From Myxococcales bacterium (lineage in GTDB: Bacteria > Myxococcota_A > Polyangia > Palsa-1104 > SHYY01): a stretch of 45,114 nt of DNA. The DNA lies in NCBI GenBank assembly GCA_009692555.1, contig SHYY01000023.1, forward strand, positions 1 to 45,114, written 5' to 3'. The notes under the pieces are model-generated. The model made no database searches. It was not told the origin of the DNA and worked only from the letters and a program-made list of their open reading frames with translations. The stretch's first letter is position 1. Every line of letters starts with the position of its first letter. Made by a program: the position numbers and the translations under genes. Shown here one piece after another: positions 1 to 8,449 of the stretch.

Positions 1-244
1 CCGCTTCGGAGCGCCGGATGGCGCCCGCTTCTACGGCATCGCCCGGGGCTCCGCGATGGAGTGCAAGGCGATCGTGGATGCCTTTGCGGTCCTGCAACTC
101 GCCTTGGAAGACACTCGGCGACACGCCATGGAGTTGCTGACCCGCATCGTGGAGATGCTCACGCCCATGTGCCGGAGAGCTGATCCCCCGCGCGCGAGTG
201 CCCCTGAATCGACTACGACTACGACTACGACTACGACTCCGTGA
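1..244 (+). CDS. four-helix bundle protein (S23/IVS family), 3' end
   Basis: Only the C-terminal 80 residues are in the window; the frame is open from base 2 to TGA at 242-244. The stretch FYGIARGSAMEC followed by an amphipathic helix (LQLALEDTRRHAMELLTRI) is typical of the four-helix bundle family named after proteins encoded in 23S rRNA intervening sequences, whose fold resembles Avd of diversity-generating retroelements. Their cellular role is poorly known. The protein ends in ES followed by nine Thr and Pro, encoded by a gactac hexamer repeat at 211-240, so repeat gain or loss changes the tail by two residues without a frameshift. A second, nearly identical 3' end lies inverted at the other edge of the window (44915-45114). 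No 23S rRNA sequence is present here, so this is a stand-alone copy. Confidence 0.8.
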   Translation, partial: RFGAPDGARFYGIARGSAMECKAIVDAFAVLQLALEDTRRHAMELLTRIVEMLTPMCRRADPPRASAPESTTTTTTTTTP

Positions 245-277
245 GCGGAGGGACCCCCTTCTCCGTTGAGCACCCCA
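33..277. repeat. left copy of a long inverted repeat (matches 44882-45114)
   Basis: Bases 33-277 match the reverse complement of 44882-45114 nearly base for base. The two copies differ by a few substitutions and by two hexamer units (245 versus 233 bp). The match covers the 3' part of the four-helix bundle gene, its stop codon and about 33 bp beyond, including a hairpin-forming CGGAG...CTCCG stretch, and ends at gcacccca. The left copy is complete at its 3' side, and the repeat continues out of the window on the 5' side. Confidence 0.9.
211..240. repeat. gactac hexamer microsatellite (5 units, last one variant)
   Basis: Four gactac units plus gactcc encode the Thr tail of the four-helix bundle protein. 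The inverted copy at 44919-44936 has only three units, so the array is length-variable between copies while staying in frame because six bases make two codons. Confidence 0.9.
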
Positions 278-312
278 TCGGGGCTTCCACACCACCACCC
301 CCAGGAGGTGGT

Positions 313-335
313 TTCATGGAATAACGTTCCATGAA
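313..335. terminator. perfect 9-bp hairpin between convergent genes
   Basis: TTCATGGAA and TTCCATGAA form a perfect 9 bp stem around a TAACG loop. It lies between the convergent four-helix bundle gene and the Hsp70 gene, a place that suits transcription termination for either. There is no U tract, so an intrinsic terminator is not certain; a protein-binding palindrome is the alternative. Confidence 0.4.
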
Positions 336-366
336 TCTCCGGCCTGGGTTCCGGGGCGGCCGGGCG

Positions 367-1647
367 TCACCTGAGCTCGAGGTCGCGCGCGCGGAGCGAG
401 AGGCCGAGCGCCACCGAGGTCATCTCGTCGCCGCCGCGCAGCCGCTCCGCCCCGAAGCGCCGCTCGAAGATCCGTCGCACCGACGGGACGAAGGAGGAGC
501 CGCCGGTCATGAAGACGCGATCCACCTCGCCCGCCGGCACGCTGGCGGCGGCGAGCAGGCGGTCCACGCACGCGCCGATCTCCCCGAGCTCTTCCGCAAG
601 CCACGTCTCGAGCTCGCCGCGCTGCACCGCCGCCTCGATGTCGATCGGCGGATCGTGGAACAGAAAGCGGCTCTGCGTTGCGTGCGAGAGGTCCAGCTTG
701 GTCCCTTCCACCGCCTTGTAGAGGTCGTAGCCGCGGTCGTGCTCGACGAGATCGATCAGCGCGGCGATCTTCTTCGGCTCGTCCGACTGCGCCAGGAGCT
801 CCTCGAGGAAGTGCATCGTCTCGCGCGACTTCAGGAACGAGAGGTGATGCCAGCGACGGAGTCGCGCGAAGATCCAGCCCGGCACGGTCATCACCTTGCC
901 GTCGAGGTGCGAGCGGTAGCGCGTGCCGAGGCCGAGCGCGGGCGCCACCACGTGGTCGACGATCCGGCCGTCGAACGCGTCGCCCGCGAGCGCCACGCCC
1001 TCGGTGCCGAGGATGCGCCGCTTCGCGCTGGCGCCGCGCAGGCCGGGTCCCACCCGCATCAGCGAGAAGTCGCTGGTGCCGCCGCCGAAGTCGGCGATCA
1101 GGACCAGCTCGTCGTGATCGAGCCCGCTCTCGTAGTGCCACGCGGCGGCCACCGGCTCGTACTCGAACTCGACGCGCGCGAAGCCCGCCTTGGCGAACGC
1201 CTCGCGGAGCCGCCCGAGGGCGAACTCGTTGTCCTCCTCGCCGGCGGCGTTCGAGAAGCGCACCGGGCGCCCGACCAGCGCGCTCGCGCCCAGCCCCGGG
1301 AACTGGCGGCGTGCCCCGTCGCGCAGCCCGATCAGGATCTGCGCCACCATGTCCTCCAGCGTCCAGCGACGGGAGAACACGCTGGTGGCGGTGAACAGCC
1401 GGCTCGCGAGGTAGGACTTGAGCGACTGGATCAGGCGTCCCTCGCCGTCGCCCTCGAGGTAGCCCTCGATCGCCTGCGGCCCGGTCAGCGCGCCGCGCCT
1501 TTCGGGATCGAAGTAGAGGATCGAGCGGAAGGTGCTGGTCGGCCCCTCCCGGCGGGGGAAGGCCGCCAGCGACGGTGGACCCCGATCGTCGGCGACGGCG
1601 ATCGCGCTGTTGGTGGTGCCGAAGTCGATCCCCACGAAGCTGGCCAC
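367..1647 (-). CDS. Hsp70-family protein, YegD-like
   Basis: A 426-residue actin-fold ATPase of the Hsp70 superfamily. The phosphate-1 loop GIDFGTTNSAIAV is at residues 6-18, the phosphate-2 region DFGGGTSDFS is in the middle, and the adenosine motif MTGGSSFVPSVRR is near the C-terminus. It stops soon after the nucleotide-binding domain, so there is no canonical substrate-binding domain; this length and layout match the YegD group (about 450 residues), whose clients are unknown. I chose GTG at 1647 because GAGGAG lies 5 nt upstream and the protein then starts next to the first beta strand; the frame is open for 81 more codons upstream but without homology. A possible -10 box (TAGAAT) lies at 1671-1676. 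It stands alone. Confidence 0.88.
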   Translation of the reverse strand: MASFVGIDFGTTNSAIAVADDRGPPSLAAFPRREGPTSTFRSILYFDPERRGALTGPQAIEGYLEGDGEGRLIQSLKSYLASRLFTATSVFSRRWTLEDMVAQILIGLRDGARRQFPGLGASALVGRPVRFSNAAGEEDNEFALGRLREAFAKAGFARVEFEYEPVAAAWHYESGLDHDELVLIADFGGGTSDFSLMRVGPGLRGASAKRRILGTEGVALAGDAFDGRIVDHVVAPALGLGTRYRSHLDGKVMTVPGWIFARLRRWHHLSFLKSRETMHFLEELLAQSDEPKKIAALIDLVEHDRGYDLYKAVEGTKLDLSHATQSRFLFHDPPIDIEAAVQRGELETWLAEELGEIGACVDRLLAAASVPAGEVDRVFMTGGSSFVPSVRRIFERRFGAERLRGGDEMTSVALGLSLRARDLELR

Positions 1648-1841
1648 GGGCGCTCCTCGAGCCGAGGCGCATTCTACACGGGCGGGGCGATCACGCGCGC
1701 GGCTGGTGTCCCGACACAGAAGTTCGCAGTAGAAAAAGGCCGCGCACGGCCGCTGCCCGGCGGCAAGTGCCGCCGTGAGCAGGGGTGGGGACCCAGGCGG
1801 TTTTGCCGACGGGGCGGGGGGCACGCCCCGTGGGATCATGG

Positions 1842-1893
1842 CTAGTGTTCTGGCTGAGAAATTCTGCAAAGAATTTCTCGGACAGGACACTAG
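1842..1893. repeat. 52-bp palindromic repeat element with CTAG ends
   Basis: Two 24 bp arms with three mismatches (CTAGTGTTCTGGC... and CTAGTGTCCTGTC..., both running to GAGAAATTCT) surround the loop GCAA. The element is AT-richer than its surroundings and has identical CTAG termini. Its last three bases on the plus strand, read on the minus strand, are the TAG stop codon of the gene fragment at 1891-2183. It looks like a REP- or MITE-type mobile palindrome rather than a terminator. Only one copy is in the window. Confidence 0.75.
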
Positions 1894-2183
1894 CGCAAGG
1901 AGACGTCGTCGATTCGGAAGGTGGTGATCTTGCTGGTGTTGGTGGTGGCGCGGAAGCTCACGCGCACCGTCTGCCCCTGGTAGGCGGCGAGGCTGAAGGG
2001 CCCCTTCTGCTGCCAGATGTTCTGCACGTTCTTCGGGAAATTGTTGTAGGTGGCGAGCGTCGCCAGGAGCGTGCCCCCGGCGTTGCGCAGCTCGACCGCC
2101 AGGCTGTCGCTGGTGGAGAGCAGCCCCTCCGCCGAGGTGGCGTGGAGCCAGAAGGTGAGGTTCGCGGGATCTCCGATCTGGGT
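1891..2183 (-). pseudogene. 3' fragment of a secreted protein with jelly-roll C-terminal domain
   Basis: Bases 2183 to 1891 read on the minus strand give 97 codons of good-looking protein: LTFWLHATSAEG, then a DSLAVELRNAGGTLLATL strand pair, AYQGQTVRVSFRATT, and a final FRIDDVSLR. This pattern is the C-terminal beta-sandwich found after the catalytic domain of secreted proteases such as the S53 and S8 families of myxobacteria. The rest of the gene is missing: the codon before it is the TGA stop of the P450 gene, in the same frame. It is therefore a truncated remnant whose upstream part was replaced by the P450 region. Its stop codon lies in the palindrome at 1842-1893. Confidence 0.7.
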
Positions 2184-3626
2184 TCAGTTGTGCCGGCGGA
2201 GGCGGGCGATCATCGGCATTCCCCCGCGCGGGCGCAGCGTCGCGCCCGGCTCGGGCTCCACCTCACCGACGGAGGTGAGCTCGGCCCGCTGGATGACGAT
2301 CGCCAGCGCGATCTGCGCCTCCATCAGCGCGAAGTGATTGCCGATGCAGGTGCGCGGGCCGGCGCTGAAGGGCAGCCACGCGGTGCGCGGCCGGGCGGCC
2401 TCGGCCTCGGGCGTGAACCGATCGGGATCGAAGCGCTCGGGATCGGGCCACTCCGCGGGGCGACGGTGGAGCCCGTAGGGGCTGACCAGCACGATCGTGC
2501 CGCGCGGGAGGCGATAGCCACCGAGGGTGACCTCCTCGGTCGCCTGCCGGCCGAACAGGTAGACCGGCGGGTAGAGGCGGAGCGCCTCCTTGAACACCTG
2601 GAGCGTGTAGGTGAGGCGCGGCAGATCGGTCACGCCCGGGGTGCGCCCGTCTAGCGCGTCGACCTCGGCGCGCACCCGGCGCATTGACTCGGGATGGCGC
2701 GCGAGCAGGTGGAGCGACCAGGCGAGCCCGGTGGCGGTGGTCTCGTGCCCGGCGACGAACAGGGTGAGCACCTCGTCGCGCACCTGGCGATCGCTCATCC
2801 GGGCGCCGTCCTCGTCGCGCGATTTGAGCAGCGCCGTGAGGAGGTCGGAGCGGGTGAGCCCGGCGGCGCGGCGCTCGTCGATCATCCGCTGCACCCGCTC
2901 GTCGAGCACCCCGATCGCCGCGCGCAGCTCGCGGGAGCGCGCGCCGGGGAGGAGCAGCGGCGGCTCCAGCGCGTCCACCATCCGCGCGATCCGTGCGCGC
3001 CAGGACGGGGGAAGATGCTCGCCGAGGCGCTCCAGCCGCTGCCGCGCCTCGATCTGGATCTGGAGCGCCAGCGAGACCGTGGTCTCGTCAGCCCAGTGGA
3101 GAGCGGTGGTGAGCGCCGCGCCGATCGCGTCCGCCTCGTCGAAGGTCTCGGCGTCGAACAGCGTGCGGCCGGCGATGCTCATCGTGATCCGGGTGGTCTC
3201 GCGGGCCATCTCGACGGTGGCGCCGTCCTGCCAGGTCGCGACCCCGCGCCGGGTGCACTCCGCCATCGCCAGGGCGTAGCGCGCGATCTGGGCGGGCTGG
3301 AACATCGGCGCCATGAGCTTGCGCTGACGGCGCCACAGCTCGCCGCGGCTGGTGAACAGCCCCTCGCCGACGAGCGGATAGAGCGCGCCGCGCACCACCG
3401 GCGACTTCTCGAAGACCTTCCCCTTCTCGACCAGCATCTCGTGCAGCAGCGAAGGAGAATTGACCACCACCACGGTGCGGAAGAAGCGCAGTCGGCCGAT
3501 ATCGCCGCACTCGGCGTTGAAGCGGTGGAGGAAGGCGATGCGCCCGCGCTCGACCTCGCGCGCGTGACCGCTCGGCCACACGGCGCCGGAGAGCAGCGGG
3601 ATCTGGTCGACCGACAGGCCGGCCAT
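2184..3626 (-). CDS. cytochrome P450
   Basis: A 480-residue soluble class-type P450 monooxygenase. Diagnostic motifs appear in order: the I-helix oxygen-activation motif AGHETTATG, the K-helix ExxR in EALRLYPP, the PERF-like DPERFDPDRF, and the heme loop PFSAGPRTCIGNHFA with Cys as the axial ligand. Similarity in motif style is to the CYP102/CYP110/CYP4-like clan (fatty-acid or terpenoid oxidation), but the substrate cannot be read from the sequence. No ferredoxin or reductase gene is adjacent. ATG at 3626 was chosen because the protein then begins just before the usual proline-rich entry (IPLLSGAVWPSG); the frame is open 21 codons further upstream. A ribosome site is not obvious. Confidence 0.93.
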   Translation of the reverse strand: MAGLSVDQIPLLSGAVWPSGHAREVERGRIAFLHRFNAECGDIGRLRFFRTVVVVNSPSLLHEMLVEKGKVFEKSPVVRGALYPLVGEGLFTSRGELWRRQRKLMAPMFQPAQIARYALAMAECTRRGVATWQDGATVEMARETTRITMSIAGRTLFDAETFDEADAIGAALTTALHWADETTVSLALQIQIEARQRLERLGEHLPPSWRARIARMVDALEPPLLLPGARSRELRAAIGVLDERVQRMIDERRAAGLTRSDLLTALLKSRDEDGARMSDRQVRDEVLTLFVAGHETTATGLAWSLHLLARHPESMRRVRAEVDALDGRTPGVTDLPRLTYTLQVFKEALRLYPPVYLFGRQATEEVTLGGYRLPRGTIVLVSPYGLHRRPAEWPDPERFDPDRFTPEAEAARPRTAWLPFSAGPRTCIGNHFALMEAQIALAIVIQRAELTSVGEVEPEPGATLRPRGGMPMIARLRRHN

Positions 3627-3732
3627 CGGGCTCAAGAGGTGTAGATCAAAGGTGGACCGAGCGCGCGTGCCGAGTCGCGAGCAGCGCAAGGCGCGAGGAG
3701 GGAACAGGCTCTCCGCCTGTGACCGACGAGCA

Positions 3733-3767
3733 GCCCCCCAATACTACAGAAGGGGGGCAAGCCCCCC
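3733..3767. other. C6/G6 inverted repeats in the P450 upstream region
   Basis: The 3627-3824 gap carries GCCCCCC at 3733-3739, GGGGGGC at 3752-3758 and GCCCCCC at 3761-3767, so the central arm can pair with either neighbour. The structure could terminate the pseudogene transcript upstream of it or be a decayed repeat. I see no gene in this gap. Confidence 0.35.
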
Positions 3768-3824
3768 GCCGCGATGCGAAGTGAATCGGCGCGCACGCGA
3801 CGGGAGCCTTGGTTCTGCACCTCT

Positions 3825-4372
3825 TCAACTCCGCCGCCTCGGACGCAGGAGGGCGAGCGCCGCGCAGAGCGGGAAGATCGCGCCGATCGCGAGCGGCATT
3901 CTTGATCCCCGCGCCGCGCCCGGACCGATGCTGCAGCCGCCGACCACCTCGGGCTGGTGCGGCACGCCTCCGTCGACGGTGGGGGCCCTCCCGGGCGGCG
4001 CCGCGTCGCACGCATCGCCGATGCCGTCCTTGTCGGTGTCGAGCTGATCCGGATTGGCCAGCGCCGATCCGCAGGAGAAGACCTGATCGCCCTGCCATCG
4101 GCGATCGAGCCGGCGGTCTCCATCTTGTAGTAGAGGTAGGTGCGCGCGGCGATCGCCTGCGCCTTGAGCGCCTCGTACGGCGCGCCGCCGTTCTCGCAGT
4201 GGACCACGCGCGGGAGGTAGACCTTCTCGGTGTCGACCTTGCCGACGCCCTTGACGTTGGCGGTGCAGTAGGCGGCGAGGGGCTGCTCGAGGACGCCGTA
4301 CTCCTCGGCTGGCGCGCAGGCGAAGGCCAGGCTGCCGATCAGGGCGATTCCGAACGTGCGACGGTCGAGCAT
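3825..4372 (-). pseudogene. SpoIID/LytB-domain lipoprotein with internal deletion and frameshift, MYXO-CTERM-like tail
   Basis: The ATG at 4372 starts a lipoprotein-like signal (IALIGSLAFAC) followed by the start of a SpoIID domain: VYLPRVVHCENGGAPYEALKAQAIAARTYLYYKMETAGSI, written here as the family reads across it in pieces of motif VYLPRVV, LKAQAIAARTY and YYKMETAGSI. At about 4094 one base is missing; the next frame continues QGDQVFSCG and then jumps to NPDQLDTDKDGIGDACD, a thrombospondin type 3 calcium-binding repeat. The rest of the SpoIID domain is deleted near 4065. The protein would end in GGCSIGPG, a hydrophobic stretch and RPRRRS, the layout of MYXO-CTERM sorting tails. Stop is at 3825-3827. 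SpoIID proteins act on peptidoglycan glycan strands; this copy cannot. It lies 4 bp after the SDR stop on the same strand. Confidence 0.75.
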
Positions 4373-4376
4373 TCCC

Positions 4377-5240
4377 TCACGATACGCCGGAATCGTTCCC
4401 CTGCACGAACGCCTCGCTCTTCTCCCACAGCAGGCGCGCGAGGGCGGCGTCGTCGGAGAGCGGGTTCGGGGCCTTCTCGTTGCTGGTGTCGTAGTAGCGG
4501 CCGTCGTGATCGGCCACTTCGGGCGAGGTCGCGCAGTACAGCGAGGTGCGGGCGCCCTCCTCGGTCGAGATCATGAACATCTTCATCACCGATCGGAACG
4601 GCCACGGGACCCGGCGCCACACGTCGCTGGCGATCACCCCGGGATGGAGCGCGTAGCTCCGCACCCCCTCGCCTGCGCGACCGCGCGCCAGCTCCTTCGC
4701 GAAGAGCACATTGCACAGCTTGCTGACCTCGTACTCGGGCACCCCGGTGACCGAGGCGGTGGAGCGGCGGAGCACCTCGAAGTCGATGCCCTTGGCGTTG
4801 TAGTGCGCCTTGCTGGAGACGTTGACAATGCGCGCCGGCGCCGAGGCGCGGAGCAGCGGGAGGAGGAGCGTGGTGAGCAGGAACGGGCCGAGGTGATTGG
4901 TGCCGAAGGCGAGCTCGAAGCCATCCTTGGTGAGTCCGCGCGTGCCCGCGAGGCCGGCGTTGTTGAGCAGGACGTGAAGCGGCTCCCCGCGCGCGAGGAA
5001 GTCGGCGGCGCAGCGCCGGACGCTGGCGAGGTTGGCGAGATCGAGCGTCAGGAACTCGGCGTCGCCCCCCGCCGCGCGCAGGGCCTCGACAACGGGCCGG
5101 GTTTTCTCCGCGCTGCGGCAGGCGAGGAAGACCTTGCCGCCGCGACCGGCGAGCGCGGTGGCGGTGACCACGCCGATCCCGGTGTTGGCGCCGGTGACGA
5201 AGAAGGTGCGACCTGTGAGATCGCGGATCGGCTCGGACAT
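4377..5240 (-). CDS. short-chain dehydrogenase/reductase (retinol dehydrogenase-like)
   Basis: A 287-residue classical SDR oxidoreductase. The Rossmann glycine motif TGANTGIG is at residues 16-23, NNAG follows strand 4, VNVSS carries the catalytic Ser, and YEVSK gives the Tyr and Lys of the active site. The pattern ACRSAEKTRPVVEALR after strand 2, with a basic residue, suggests NADP preference, as in retinol dehydrogenase/WWOX-like SDRs. Substrate unknown. ATG at 5240 is preferred over 5249 because AGGA lies 8 nt upstream. The gene follows the sigma-54 activator by 29 bp on the same strand, so the two may be cotranscribed. Confidence 0.9.
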   Translation of the reverse strand: MSEPIRDLTGRTFFVTGANTGIGVVTATALAGRGGKVFLACRSAEKTRPVVEALRAAGGDAEFLTLDLANLASVRRCAADFLARGEPLHVLLNNAGLAGTRGLTKDGFELAFGTNHLGPFLLTTLLLPLLRASAPARIVNVSSKAHYNAKGIDFEVLRRSTASVTGVPEYEVSKLCNVLFAKELARGRAGEGVRSYALHPGVIASDVWRRVPWPFRSVMKMFMISTEEGARTSLYCATSPEVADHDGRYYDTSNEKAPNPLSDDAALARLLWEKSEAFVQGNDSGVS

Positions 5241-5269
5241 GCCGGGCATCCTACGCCCGAATCGAGGGA

Positions 5270-6793
<1,524 letters not shown>

Positions 6794-6814
6794 CGGGTCC
6801 TCGCTGATCGAAAA

Positions 6815-6829
6815 TGGATCAGTGATCCA
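6815..6829. promoter_or_regulatory. 15-bp perfect palindrome upstream of the activator gene
   Basis: TGGATCA, a central G, and TGATCCA form a perfect inverted repeat 22 bp upstream of the chosen start codon. It could be an operator, perhaps for autoregulation by the Fis-type domain of the adjacent activator. No -24/-12 promoter is evident beside it. Confidence 0.45.
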
Positions 6830-6851
6830 CTGTAGATCAGTTTCGCCCCGG

Positions 6852-6936
6852 TGGCCGTTGCCGTTCCCGTTGCCGTTCCCGTTCCCGTCCCCGTTGCCGT
6901 TCCCGTTCCCGTTCCCGTCGCCGTCGCCGTCGCCGA
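6852..6936. repeat. degenerate GTTCCC/GTTGCC hexamer array
   Basis: About fourteen hexamers of the form ccgttg/cccgtt/ccgtcg follow each other. On the minus strand this reads GGCAAC/GGGAAC and would encode alternating Gly-Asn/Gly-Asp in the frame of the downstream activator. The same hexamer type recurs at 12109-12126, 25775-25792 and, as GGAAAC, at 35387-35416. Confidence 0.85.
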
Positions 6937-6972
6937 TCCGCTCTCCTTGCGACTCCAAGCGGCCCACCCTCC

Positions 6973-7611
6973 TCAGGCCGCGGCCTCACCCGCCGGATCG
7001 AGCGTGATCCGGAGGCCTTCCCGCGCCGCCGCGGTGCGCGGGAAGCGGCAGCGCGTGGCCGACTCGATCCGGGCGATCTGGGCGTCGTCGTGCGACGGGT
7101 CGTGGTGGAAGAGGACCAGCTGACCGACCCCCGCCGCCGCGGCAAGGCGGGCGCCCTCCTCGGCGGTCGAGTGCCCCCAGCCCTGCTTGCCCGCGCGGTA
7201 CTCCTCGGGGGTGTACTGCGCGTCGTAGATCAGCACGTCCGCGCCGCGGGCCAGGGCGAGCAGGGAGGGGTCGATCCGTCCACTGGCCTCGTGCTCGGTG
7301 TCGGTGGCGTAGACGAGCGTGCGGCCGCGGTGCTCGATCCGGTAGGCGAGGCAGCCGTTCGGGTGGGTCGCGGCGGCTGCCTGCACGTCCGCCGGGCCGA
7401 TCGCGATCGGCTCGCCGGGGGCGATGGCGCGGAAGGCGAGAGTGCTGCCCATCGCCTCGAGCCCGACCGGGAAGTGGGGCGCGCGCATCTGGGCGGCGAA
7501 GGCGGCGCGGACCGCCTCGTCGTCGTGCGGACGGGCGCCTGCGGGGGCCGGTCCAACGACGGTGACCCGGTGGCAGTTCGTGAAATACGTCTGCGAGCGC
7601 AACGAGATCAC
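6973..7611 (-). pseudogene. MBL-fold metallo-hydrolase lacking its N-terminal half
   Basis: The 212-codon frame matches the C-terminal part of a metallo-beta-lactamase-fold hydrolase: RVTVVGPAP, YRIEHRGRTLVYATDTEH (with the bridging Asp), DVLIYDAQYTPEEY, GWGHSTAEEGARLA and LVLFHHDPSHDD. The N-terminal half that should carry the HxHxDH zinc motif is absent; upstream of about 7580 the sequence is unrelated. The family is usually about 270-300 residues long. It is probably a 5'-truncated gene, inactive as a hydrolase. It lies upstream of the sigma-54 activator on the same strand, and its stop is close to a GAGGAGG sequence. If expressed, the start is unclear. Confidence 0.7.
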
Positions 7612-7692
7612 GATCCCGTAGCGAGCTCGAGTAGGGCCGTCGCGATGTCAGGCGGCCCCCCGGGCGCGTTCCCGCCCGGTCCCTCCCGGAGA

Positions 7693-7721
7693 TTGCCTTC
7701 GCCCCTGCGCGCACCTACCAT
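7693..7721 (+). promoter_or_regulatory. candidate promoter of the PIN gene
   Basis: TTGCCT at 7693-7698 and TACCAT at 7716-7721 are separated by 17 bp, matching sigma-70-type spacing. The start codon is 16 bp after the -10 box. There is no clear ribosome site. Confidence 0.4.
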
Positions 7722-7737
7722 CCTCCCTACGGCATCC

Positions 7738-8190
7738 ATGAGGGTCTACCTCGACATGTGCGCGTGGAAGCGTCCGTACGATCGCATCACGGAGGAGCGC
7801 GTGCGTCTGGAAGCGCTCGCCGTGGCGGGCCTCCTCGAGGCGGCAGCCGCGGGCAGGATGGAGATCGTTGGGTCCGAAATTCTGGCGGCGGAGAACAGCC
7901 GCAACCCCGATCCTGTTCGGCGCGAGGAAGTGGGGGCCCGTTTGTCCGCACTGTCGCACATTGTCCCACTCGACGAATCGGTGGCTCTGCGCGCCCGCGA
8001 GATCGAGCAACTCGGGCTCCGCCCCCTGGACGCATTGCATGTCGCGAGCGCCGAGGCCGGAAGCTGTGTGTTCCTCGTCACCACCGATGATCGGATGCGG
8101 CTTCGTCTCGCGCGGAACGCTGGCGCGTTACGCGTGCGGATTACCGACCCGCTTCAGATCACTGGGCTGATCGAAGGGAGCGGCCCATGA
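7738..8190 (+). CDS. PIN-domain protein (putative RNase toxin)
   Basis: A 150-residue PIN-like nuclease. Asp6 in VYLDMCAW, Glu in GSEILAAEN, the Asp pair region LRPLDALHVASAE and the C-terminal VTTDD supply the acidic residues expected to bind Mg2+ or Mn2+. The opening YLDMCAWKRPYD and LRPLDALHVASAE resemble a VapC-related subgroup that starts YLDNCCFNRPFD. It probably cleaves RNA as the toxin of a toxin-antitoxin pair, with the small downstream ORF at 8246-8449 as candidate partner. ATG at 7738 is the only start consistent with the PIN fold. Confidence 0.82.
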   Translation: MRVYLDMCAWKRPYDRITEERVRLEALAVAGLLEAAAAGRMEIVGSEILAAENSRNPDPVRREEVGARLSALSHIVPLDESVALRAREIEQLGLRPLDALHVASAEAGSCVFLVTTDDRMRLRLARNAGALRVRITDPLQITGLIEGSGP

Positions 8191-8245
8191 TTGGCGAGCG
8201 AAGCGAGGTGCTCCAAAGACGGCTTTGCCGCCGAGTTTGCCCGTC

Positions 8246-8449
8246 ATGAGGAGCGCAAGGCAGCTTCAGGCGGAAGCATGGCGAGCGGTCGTCCAGGCGC
8301 TCGGACCGGCCGATGCGCTGCGTTATCGGATCCTGTTCGAGCCTGGAGAGGGGGATTACGCGGCCGAGCGAGAGGCGCTCTTCGGCGATCTGACAACCGA
8401 TGACTGGATCGATCTCGTGAAGCGCCGCCGCGAGAGTGACGGGAGTTAG
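8246..8449 (+). CDS. small protein paired with PIN gene, putative antitoxin
   Basis: A 67-residue protein with WRAVVQALGPADALRY, then FEPGEGDYAAEREALFGDLTTDDW. This LGxxDAxRF...GxGDYxxER layout recalls small proteins that I have seen next to PIN genes of the same subgroup, usually encoded upstream of the toxin; here the order is reversed and there is a 55 bp gap. I infer an antitoxin role from position only. TTG at 8225 is an alternative start. The stop codon overlaps, on the other strand, the stop of the kinase pseudogene at 8446-8448. Confidence 0.6.
   Translation: MRSARQLQAEAWRAVVQALGPADALRYRILFEPGEGDYAAEREALFGDLTTDDWIDLVKRRRESDGS

Noticed and set aside
1-244. A 23S rRNA intervening sequence
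   Set aside because: No rRNA sequence flanks either four-helix bundle copy within the window.
331-1845. Long open frame of 504 codons on the plus strand over the Hsp70 gene
   Set aside because: It is the shadow of the Hsp70 gene in GC-rich DNA: no family motif and an Arg/Ala/Gly-rich composition. Similar shadows cover most genes here.
2184-2190. The P450 TGA could be a Sec codon or read-through joining it to the jelly-roll fragment
   Set aside because: The P450 has a normal C-terminal end before the stop, and no SECIS-like hairpin follows. The shared frame is most simply chance.
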